From assembly GCA_022561415.1 (NCBI GenBank), contig JADFRH010000013.1, forward strand, positions 1 to 5,362: 5,362 nt of DNA. The letters are read 5' to 3'. The stretch is from Planctomycetota bacterium (GTDB taxonomy: Bacteria; Planctomycetota; Phycisphaerae; UBA1845). The notes under the pieces were generated by a model, which did no database searches, was not told the origin of the DNA, and was given only the letters and a program-made list of their open reading frames with translations. Both the position numbers and the translations under genes were made by a program. Positions 1-4,737 of this stretch are shown one piece after another; position 1 is the first letter of the stretch, and the number at the start of each line of letters is the position of its first letter.

Positions 1-378
1 GCCACCGTCGAGATCGAATCGGACGGCACGATCAACGTGGCATCGATCGACCAGAAGGCCGCCGAGCGGGCCATCGAGATGATCGAGGCCGTCACCGCCG
101 AAGTGAAAATCGGAAAGATATACACCGGCACCGTCAGCGGCATCAAGGACTTCGGCGCGTTCGTCGAGATCGTCCCCGGACAAGATGGGCTCTGCCACAT
201 CTCCGAGTTGGCTTCCGGCTTCGTGAAGTCGGTCGAAGACGTGGTCAGCCTGGGCGAGACGGTTCGCGTGAAGGTTCTCTCGATCGACGACCAGGGGCGC
301 ATCAAGCTGTCACGCAAGGCCGTCGAAGAAGAGGAGCGCGAGGGCTCCACGCAGACTTCCGAAGCCGGCGTAGCCTAG
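1..378 (+). CDS. pnp: Polyribonucleotide nucleotidyltransferase (PNPase), C-terminal part
   Basis: This is the 3' end of the gene for polynucleotide phosphorylase, the phosphorolytic 3'-5' exoribonuclease of bacterial mRNA turnover and RNA quality control. Reading frame 1 is open from the first base to TAG at 376-378, so the gene begins upstream of the window; 125 residues are visible. Residues 1-33 match the end of the KH RNA-binding domain (IEIESDGT-like strand, then the IDQKAAERAIEMI helix). Residues about 35-104 form a complete S1 domain with the typical GxVxxIKDFGAFVEI and GLCHISEL motifs and the closing GRIKLSRKA. The last 20 residues are an acidic, Ser/Thr-containing tail of the kind PNPases often carry. 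The catalytic RNase PH domains lie outside the window. A strong hairpin follows 52 nt after the stop. A GTG at 37 could be mistaken for a start, but the frame and the KH homology continue upstream of it. Confidence 0.96.
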   Translation, partial: ATVEIESDGTINVASIDQKAAERAIEMIEAVTAEVKIGKIYTGTVSGIKDFGAFVEIVPGQDGLCHISELASGFVKSVEDVVSLGETVRVKVLSIDDQGRIKLSRKAVEEEEREGSTQTSEAGVA

Positions 379-430
379 TTGAGTTTGGTGATTGCGGCAG
401 CCGCGGCGCTGTCTTCAACGATAGATGGGG

Positions 431-460
431 CGGCCCCTCCCCGGTCACGGGGAGGGGCCG
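431..460 (+). terminator. Strong GC-rich hairpin after pnp, probable transcription terminator
   Basis: A perfect 13-bp stem (431-443 pairing with 448-460) closes on a GTCA tetraloop. It lies 52 nt after the pnp stop and before the kinase gene. The stem is very GC-rich, but the 3' side reads CGTGCCTTTCG, so only three consecutive T follow and a classical U-tract is absent. It may therefore be a terminator that needs Rho or other help, or a 3' stabilising structure for pnp mRNA. The stem is symmetric, so the strand is assigned from the position after pnp. Confidence 0.65.
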
Positions 461-494
461 CGTGCCTTTCGATCACGCATGTGGCTATTCCTAA

Positions 495-1256
495 TTGAGC
501 AGCAAACGAGACAGTTCGCTTCACGCCGACGCATCGGGCGAGCGGGATCAGCAGCGGCAGATCGCCGAAATCACCGAACTGGTCGGCGGTCTGGCCCACG
601 AGCTGCGTAACCCGCTCTCGACGATGATGGTCAACCTGAAACTGTTGACCGAGGATCTCCAGGACCTCGACACGCACCCGGAGGACACGCGCCGGCGGGC
701 CCTGCTGAAGCTGGATGTGCTCAAGCGAGAGGCCGAGCGGCTTCAGACGCTGTTCGACAAATTCCTGAACCTGACGGTTTCCGACGGACCCGAACTCAGC
801 GAGACCGACATCAACGCGGTGGTCCGGGGGCTTGTGGAGTTCTTCGAGCCGTCCGCAAAAAATGCAAACGTCACCATCGAACTCGCCCTCGCGCCGGACC
901 CGCTCCTGTGCCAGGCCGACGAGAAACTGCTCCGCCAGGCCCTTCTCAACATCGTCATCAACGGGCAGCAGGCCATGCCCGACGGAGGCACCCTACGCAT
1001 CATCACAGACGTGCAGAACGATGACGTTATAATCCGCGTTGCCGATACCGGCACGGGCGTCGCTCGCGAGGACCGCGACCGAATCCTGAGGCCGTTCTTT
1101 TCGACCAAGGCCGGCGGAAATGGGCTTGGCCTGTCGATCACACAGCGGATCATCAGCGAGCATAGCGGATCGCTGAGTTTTGAGAGTGAGCCGGGTGAAG
1201 GTACGACCTTTACAATTCGATTGCCGCAAGACGACGCAGACAGCGCGTCCGCCTAG
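495..1256 (+). CDS. Cytosolic sensor histidine kinase, NtrB-like
   Basis: This is a two-component histidine kinase of about 253 residues that should autophosphorylate on histidine and pass the phosphate to the regulator encoded just downstream. The HisKA domain holds the H-box LAHELRNPLS, with the phospho-acceptor His near residue 35. A helical dimerisation segment follows to about residue 92. The HATPase_c domain has an N-box near 147-160 (LLNIVINGQQAMPDGG), a G1 box DTGTG near 183, an F-box PFFSTK near 199 and a G2 box GNGLGLSI near 207. It has no membrane segment, PAS, GAF or HAMP domain; only about 25 residues precede the HisKA region, so any input must come from a partner or another protein. 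The TTG start at 495 is inferred: an in-frame TAA at 492-494 blocks extension, and the next in-frame ATG lies beyond the H-box. No good Shine-Dalgarno is visible before it. The regulator starts 47 nt after the stop. Confidence 0.93.
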   Translation: MSSKRDSSLHADASGERDQQRQIAEITELVGGLAHELRNPLSTMMVNLKLLTEDLQDLDTHPEDTRRRALLKLDVLKREAERLQTLFDKFLNLTVSDGPELSETDINAVVRGLVEFFEPSAKNANVTIELALAPDPLLCQADEKLLRQALLNIVINGQQAMPDGGTLRIITDVQNDDVIIRVADTGTGVAREDRDRILRPFFSTKAGGNGLGLSITQRIISEHSGSLSFESEPGEGTTFTIRLPQDDADSASA

Positions 1257-1290
1257 GCAAGCCCCTCGTTTTTCGGTGCCACCCAATCAT

Positions 1291-1294
1291 GGAG
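1291..1294 (+). promoter_or_regulatory. Ribosome binding site that fixes the regulator start
   Basis: GGAG at 1291-1294 lies 9 nt before ATG 1304. The earlier in-frame ATG at 1289 has no such site and overlaps this motif. The site favours a 458-residue regulator beginning MSETAFVLIVEDE, which is also where response regulator receiver domains normally begin. Confidence 0.6.
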
Positions 1295-1303
1295 ATCGCC
1301 GCG

Positions 1304-2680
1304 ATGAGTGAGACGGCCTTTGTGCTTATCGTCGAAGACGAAGTCGCTCACGGCGAGGCGATTGCCGAAGCGCTGACGCGCTCGAACTACGCCTGCAACC
1401 ACGTCGTCACCGGCGACGAAGCGATCAAGAGCCTTCGCAATCGAACGCCCGACGTGGTCGTGACGGACTACAAGCTCGGGGGCAAGATCACCGGCATGGA
1501 CGTATTTCGCGAGGCGAAACGTGTGTCGCCCGAGACGGAGGTCATCCTCATCACGGCCTACGGCAGCGAAGCGCTGGCCCGTGAGGCGCTAAGCCACGAC
1601 AGCGAGTTTCAGGTCTACGACTATCTGATCAAGCCGATCGACGTGGACGTGCTGCGCGAGAAAGTCGGCCGGGCCGCGAAGCAGGTCATGGCCGCCCGCG
1701 AGGCCCGGCTGCTCAGGCGACAGATCGAGAACTCTTTCGACTACTGCGGCATCATCGGCAACTCGGCCGCCGTAAGACGTGAGATCAAACGGCTCGAAAA
1801 AATCGCCCGCAGCAAGAGCACCGTGCTCATCGTCGGGGAGACCGGCACCGGTAAGGAACTCTTCGCCCAGGCCATCCATCAAAACTCGCCGCGCTCCGGC
1901 AAGCCGTTCAAGGTACTCAACTGTGCTGCGGTCAGTGAGACACTGCTTGAGAGCGAGCTCTTCGGCCACGTGAAGGGCGCGTTCACCGGCGCGATAGCCA
2001 ACCGCAAGGGGCTGATCGAGTCGGCCGACGGCGGCACGCTATTTCTCGACGAACTCGGCGACATGCCCCTGCCCATGCAGGCCAAGCTGCTCCGCACGCT
2101 GGAAACCGGCGAAGTGCTGCCGGTGGGGACTAACGAGGTTCGCTATTTCGACGTCCGGATCGTGGCCGCGACCAACCGCGATCTGTCGGAGATGGTTCGC
2201 AAGGGTGAGTTCCGCGAGGACCTGTTCTATCGGATACACGCCCACGGGGCGATTCGCATCCCGCCGCTTCGCCAGCGGCGCGAGGACGTGGTCGTACTGG
2301 CCCAACGATTCATCGACCAGGCAAACAAGGAACACGGAACGGCCATCGAAGGCGCATCCCCGGAGGTCATGCGTAAGCTGGTGAACTACAATTGGCCGGG
2401 CAACGTCCGCGAGCTTCGCAACGTCATATCGCGCATGTGTTTGGAGGCCGAGGGCCCGGTGTTTCAAGTGGACGACCTTCCCGAGGTGATGCAGATATCG
2501 ACCGACATCGTGCCGGCCGGTCCGCCGAACCTGGCCGGCCTGTCCATGGCCGACGTCGAGAAGCTGCACATCATGAACACCCTACGCATGTGCGGCGGCA
2601 ACCGAGAAAAGACGGCCAAGGCCCTGGGCATCGGGGCGAGAACACTCTACCGCAAGCTGCATGACTTTGGGTTGAAGTAG
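1304..2680 (+). CDS. Sigma-54-dependent response regulator, NtrC family (REC-AAA+-Fis HTH)
   Basis: This is a three-domain transcription activator (458 residues from ATG 1304) that, once phosphorylated, should remodel sigma-54 RNA polymerase at enhancer-linked promoters. The receiver domain covers about 5-125, with the acidic pair E11/D12, phospho-acceptor D55, switch T84 and K110. The AAA+ domain runs from about 149 to 385: Walker A GETGTGKE at 178-185, the sigma-54 contact loop GAFTGA at 225-230, Walker B GGTLFLDE ending at D249/E250, then an arginine-finger segment (FREDLFYR) and the WPGNVRELRN motif. The C-terminal 50 residues form a Fis-type helix-turn-helix (GGNREKTAKALGIGARTLYRKL). All motifs needed for sigma-54 activation look intact. 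Length is normal for the family. It follows the kinase by 47 nt and is very likely its cognate partner. The target genes cannot be told from the window; I saw no convincing -24/-12 promoter here. Confidence 0.95.
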   Translation: MSETAFVLIVEDEVAHGEAIAEALTRSNYACNHVVTGDEAIKSLRNRTPDVVVTDYKLGGKITGMDVFREAKRVSPETEVILITAYGSEALAREALSHDSEFQVYDYLIKPIDVDVLREKVGRAAKQVMAAREARLLRRQIENSFDYCGIIGNSAAVRREIKRLEKIARSKSTVLIVGETGTGKELFAQAIHQNSPRSGKPFKVLNCAAVSETLLESELFGHVKGAFTGAIANRKGLIESADGGTLFLDELGDMPLPMQAKLLRTLETGEVLPVGTNEVRYFDVRIVAATNRDLSEMVRKGEFREDLFYRIHAHGAIRIPPLRQRREDVVVLAQRFIDQANKEHGTAIEGASPEVMRKLVNYNWPGNVRELRNVISRMCLEAEGPVFQVDDLPEVMQISTDIVPAGPPNLAGLSMADVEKLHIMNTLRMCGGNREKTAKALGIGARTLYRKLHDFGLK

Positions 2681-2705
2681 ACGGATCCCGGAAGCCATCT
2701 CAGAG

Positions 2706-2739
2706 CTGTGGAACGGACTTCCCTGTGGGACGGACTTTC
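2706..2739. repeat. Tandem 17-nt direct repeat, two copies
   Basis: Two head-to-tail 17-mers, 2706-2722 (CTGTGGAACGGACTTCC) and 2723-2739 (CTGTGGGACGGACTTTC), match at 15 of 17 positions with no spacer between them. The second copy also serves as the left arm of the inverted repeat that follows. The arrangement suggests a duplicated end of a small interspersed element or a pair of binding sites. I see no encoded function. Confidence 0.7.
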
Positions 2740-2784
2740 TCCCGGCGCGCCGGGATCTTGACCGGTTGGAAAGCCGGTCCCACA
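2724..2784. repeat. Nested inverted repeat, possible degraded interspersed element or operon-end hairpin
   Basis: The outer arms 2724-2739 and 2769-2784 pair at 14 of 16 positions (TGTGGGACGGACTTTC against GAAAGCCGGTCCCACA). Between them lies a perfect 16-bp palindrome at 2740-2755 (TCCCGGCGCGCCGGGA) directly abutting the left arm. A second small pairing, ACCGG 2761-2765 with CCGGT 2774-2778, would compete with the outer stem. The element sits 44 nt after the regulator stop, so it could end the kinase-regulator transcript, but no T-run follows. GTGGGAC...GTCCCAC hairpins of this style resemble repeats spread through some planctomycete-like genomes. That comparison is from memory and needs a genome-wide search. 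Confidence 0.6.
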
Positions 2785-2893
2785 CCATGCTGCGCTGCGG
2801 GCTGTAGTCGCCGATATGTGATCACGAGGGCGCGCTGCGAATGATCTGACGGTTTCATGTCGATGAACGGTAACAGGGATCTGCGTGATTCCC

Positions 2894-2905
2894 GGCACGG
2901 GTGCC
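2894..2905. repeat. Short inverted repeat just before the HPP gene
   Basis: GGCAC at 2894-2898 and GTGCC at 2901-2905 form a 12-nt interrupted palindrome ending 7 nt before ATG 2913. It could be an operator half-site pair or a small hairpin near the ribosome binding region. It is short enough to occur by chance in GC-rich DNA. Confidence 0.25.
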
Positions 2906-2912
2906 GTTCATC

Positions 2913-3590
2913 ATGGATAACCAAACCGTCATTCACCGAGATGCTCCAAGCGACTCTCCCGCAGAATCCGGGATGCCAAGTCCCAGGCGACGGCTATCCC
3001 TGAAGACCCGTTGGGCCATTTGGCGCGCCCGGTACAGCCCCGCCGGCTTGCTGGCCCGCTTGGACGAGCGGAAGGCCGTCTCGGTCGTCACCGCCGTCCA
3101 CGGCGGACTGGCCATCCTGGCGATCGGACTGTTTTCCTGGATGGCCGATCTTGCGCTGACGTTCCCGGCACTGGGGCCGACGGCCTTTATCCTCTTCTCT
3201 ACGCCAACGAAGGAATCCGCGGCGCCGCGTTCGGTTATCCTCGGCCACTTTTCGGGCATGGCGGCCGGATGGGCGGTTTGGTATCTCGTAAGTGCCGTGG
3301 TCGGCGGACCGGTCTCCATACAGACCGGCGGTCTGGCTCCTGTCGTGAGCGCGTCGCTGGCTCTGGCCGTAACTTGTGTGCTCTTGATCCGCCTGTCATG
3401 CCCCCACGCGCCGGCGTGCGCGAGCAGCTTGATCATTGCCCTGGGCGGGGTAACGGATTGGCTCGGCGTGCTCCTCATGGCCGTCGCCGTCGTCTGGATC
3501 ACCGCGCAGGCGGTCGCCATGAACCGACTCGCGGGCGTACACGTTCCCACCTGGTCACCCCTCGTCAGAACGGACCCGAACGGCACGTAA
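2913..3590 (+). CDS. HPP-family integral membrane protein
   Basis: This encodes a membrane protein of 225 residues from ATG 2913. About 50 polar, basic N-terminal residues come first. Hydrophobic segments then follow near 55-82, 85-97, 108-130, 141-162 and 170-205, fitting the short multi-pass bundle of the HPP family. Family features are FPALGPTAFILF at 84-95, the following APRSVILGH segment at 104-112, and the region of the name-giving HPP motif, here HAPAC at 165-169, so the first proline is replaced by alanine. Some cyanobacterial and plant HPP relatives have been linked to nitrite transport, but most members have no known substrate, and none should be assumed here. The start is uncertain: GTG 2901 is also in frame (229 residues), and neither start has a clear Shine-Dalgarno. 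It is separated from the regulator gene by a 232-nt repeat-bearing gap, so it probably has its own transcription. Confidence 0.8.
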   Translation: MDNQTVIHRDAPSDSPAESGMPSPRRRLSLKTRWAIWRARYSPAGLLARLDERKAVSVVTAVHGGLAILAIGLFSWMADLALTFPALGPTAFILFSTPTKESAAPRSVILGHFSGMAAGWAVWYLVSAVVGGPVSIQTGGLAPVVSASLALAVTCVLLIRLSCPHAPACASSLIIALGGVTDWLGVLLMAVAVVWITAQAVAMNRLAGVHVPTWSPLVRTDPNGT

Positions 3591-3619
3591 TGGCCGCGAC
3601 ACGAAATGCTGCGGCGGCC

Positions 3620-3745
3620 GGCGAAGGCCGCGAGCTGCGTAACGTGGTGTAGCGCATGTGCAGCGGTAACCGAGAAAAAACGGCGAAGGCTCTGGACATC
3701 GGAGCAGGGACGCTCCAGCCAGAACTTCGGGATTATGGGTTGAAG
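3620..3745 (+). pseudogene. Decayed, internally deleted remnant of an NtrC-family regulator C-terminus
   Basis: Two stretches of the intact regulator at 1304-2680 reappear here in diverged form and joined together. Positions 3620-3658 correspond to 2399-2437 (GNVRELRNVISRM becomes GEGRELRNVV-stop-RM; 30 of 39 bases identical). Positions 3656-3745 correspond to 2588-2677, the Fis-type helix-turn-helix (MCSGNREKTAKALDIGAG... against MCGGNREKTAKALGIGAR...; 68 of 90 bases and 22 of 30 residues identical). The intervening 153 bp, the linker between AAA+ and HTH, is missing. A TAG at 3650-3652 replaces a TCG codon. The original stop is gone, with CCC following the final AAG. No receiver or ATPase sequence remains upstream, where the HPP gene sits. 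The recognition-helix region is damaged (R to G, YRK to QPE). It is almost certainly non-functional. Confidence 0.85.
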
Positions 3746-3924
3746 CCCAGTACAAAGGTGCTTGCGCTTGAGCTCGCGGGGCGGGATAACGGTAGAGCGG
3801 TACCGGCGGTTTCGACGGGCGCGGCATTCCAGCCTAAGATCGGGGGTTTCTGTTGCGCTCGATTTTGGCAGTCTCCCCGCGTATCGTGCCTCATCTTGCG
3901 GCCTCTTGCGGTCGAAAGTTATCC

Positions 3925-3953
3925 TTGAACAGGTATTGCGTCGAGCGTAGACT
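3925..3953 (+). promoter_or_regulatory. Weak candidate sigma-70-type promoter for the overlapping gene pair
   Basis: TTGAAC at 3925-3930 and TAGACT at 3948-3953 are separated by 17 nt. Each matches 4 of 6 consensus positions. Transcription would start near 3960, giving a leader of about 28 nt that contains the GGAGGT site at 3973. Position and spacing fit, but the boxes are poor and the consensus for this organism is unknown. Confidence 0.3.
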
Positions 3954-3972
3954 TGGTGCAGGATACATGTGC

Positions 3973-3978
3973 GGAGGT
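3973..3978 (+). promoter_or_regulatory. Strong Shine-Dalgarno that sets the start at GTG 3988
   Basis: GGAGGT at 3973-3978 lies 9 nt before GTG 3988. Competing in-frame starts are worse: ATG 3967 has only AGGA 3 nt ahead of it, and TTG 3853 has no site. This is the best ribosome binding site in the window and argues that the gene is expressed. Confidence 0.7.
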
Positions 3979-3987
3979 AGATCCAGC

Positions 3988-4737
3988 GTGCGTGAACTCA
4001 GCTCAACAGAATTCGTGCTTGCCTCGTGCCAGGCAACAGCTTTTACGACCGATGCGGACCTCTCTGTGAGCAAGGCGATGAAGGATTTTTATCCTTTGGT
4101 CGCGAGCCTATTCGATGGCGAACCTATCGTTCTACCTGCTATACCGGAGGGTGCTCCTATTGAGATTCCGCGCGTGATCCTAGACAGCAGCACACATGAA
4201 TGGCGGTGCGAATTGTCACCCGCTCGCGCTAATCTTTACTGGCGAAAGACAGACTCCACTGTCAAGCCAATTGAGCTGACGGAGTTCTTTGAGAAGTCCG
4301 TCGAGATCCTCATTCAGTATACCGAACGACTGGCCAGCCGTGTGGGACGGCTCGCGGCCCTTGTTACGCGCTTCGCAGAACATGAGACGCCAGGGGTGTT
4401 CTTGGCTCGGCACTTTTGCAAGGAGCGATGGGATGAGGCTCCACTGAATCGCCCAGAGAATTTCGAGTTGCACGCACACAAGACATTTTGCTTAGCAGAT
4501 GAGTTTACCGTTAACTCTTGGGCAAGAAGCAAGTCCGGGCGACTCTCAAAAGAAACAGACAGAAGGCCGGTTGTCCTGTTCGAGCAAGACCTTAACACTC
4601 TTGCGGAAGATGCGAATAGTCGCAGCTTCGGGGAGGCAGATACGAGACGGTTTTTCGGCAATGTGACGACCGAACTCGACACGATATTGCATCTTTACTT
4701 TCCCGACGTTTCAGGAACGCGTTCGAGCCGTGCATAG
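3988..4737 (+). CDS. Hypothetical protein, first gene of an overlapping pair
   Basis: I do not recognise this 249-residue protein with confidence. From GTG 3988 it is soluble: no signal peptide, membrane segment or nucleotide-binding motif is visible. A mixed N-terminal region leads to HEWRCELSPARANLYWRKTD near 69-88, which has the feel of a beta-strand pair. A long amphipathic helical stretch follows near 92-125 (EFFEKSVEILIQYTERLASRVGRLAALVTRF), then a Trp/His-rich segment with FCKERW and FCLADEF, and a last part with VLFEQDLNTLAED and a helix ending HLYFPD. The order (strands with W...R...L.W, then a helix, then a D-L-N-like strand and a closing helix) loosely recalls the sporadic TIGR04255 family of unknown function; this is a weak impression only. 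Third-position base use is visibly more AT-rich than in pnp, the kinase or the regulator, which suggests separate ancestry. It overlaps the next gene by 8 nt. Confidence 0.82.
   Translation: MRELSSTEFVLASCQATAFTTDADLSVSKAMKDFYPLVASLFDGEPIVLPAIPEGAPIEIPRVILDSSTHEWRCELSPARANLYWRKTDSTVKPIELTEFFEKSVEILIQYTERLASRVGRLAALVTRFAEHETPGVFLARHFCKERWDEAPLNRPENFELHAHKTFCLADEFTVNSWARSKSGRLSKETDRRPVVLFEQDLNTLAEDANSRSFGEADTRRFFGNVTTELDTILHLYFPDVSGTRSSRA

Larger units (their letters stand above)
3591..3987. other. 397-nt stretch without an intact gene
   Basis: This gap holds four things. A 6-bp stem (3614-3619 with 3626-3631, loop GGCGAA) lies 23 nt after the HPP stop. The decayed regulator fragment at 3620-3745 overlaps it. 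A short tandem pair TCTTGCGGCC / TCTTGCGGTC lies at 3894-3913. A weak promoter candidate lies at 3925-3953, ahead of the gene at 3988. Open frames across it (for example from TTG 3853 or ATG 3656) lack ribosome binding sites and look accidental. The stretch 3746-3893 shows nothing I can identify. Composition begins to shift towards lower GC in its second half. Confidence 0.6.

Noticed and set aside
1589..2569. Minus-strand frames opposite the response regulator (126 and 176 codons)
   Set aside because: They lie entirely within the regulator gene, whose domains are unmistakable, and their translations look like codon-bias shadows.
2894..2908. Possible sigma-54 promoter GGCACG... ahead of the HPP gene
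   Set aside because: The -24-like GGCACG is present, but the dinucleotide at the -12 position is GT instead of GC and no TTGC follows. It would also lie within about 20 nt of the start codon.
2933..3586. 217-codon frame on the minus strand opposite the HPP gene
   Set aside because: It is antisense to a gene with clear membrane-protein features. Long antisense frames are expected in GC-rich DNA, and the translation shows no family features.
3011..3652. 213-codon frame overlapping the HPP gene
   Set aside because: It is the +1 shadow of the HPP gene: rich in Arg/Gly/Pro, no hydrophobic pattern and no ribosome binding site. Only its last codons coincide with the regulator remnant, by frame accident.
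3656..3928. 90-codon frame starting in the regulator remnant
   Set aside because: The HTH part is homologous to the regulator, but it has no start signal, the recognition helix is damaged, and the frame after 3745 reads into unrelated sequence. It is treated as a pseudogene.
3853..3987. N-terminal extension of the first unknown gene from TTG 3853 or ATG 3967
   Set aside because: There is no ribosome binding site for TTG 3853, and only AGGA at 3 nt for ATG 3967. GGAGGT at the ideal distance favours GTG 3988, and the extension would cover the promoter candidate.
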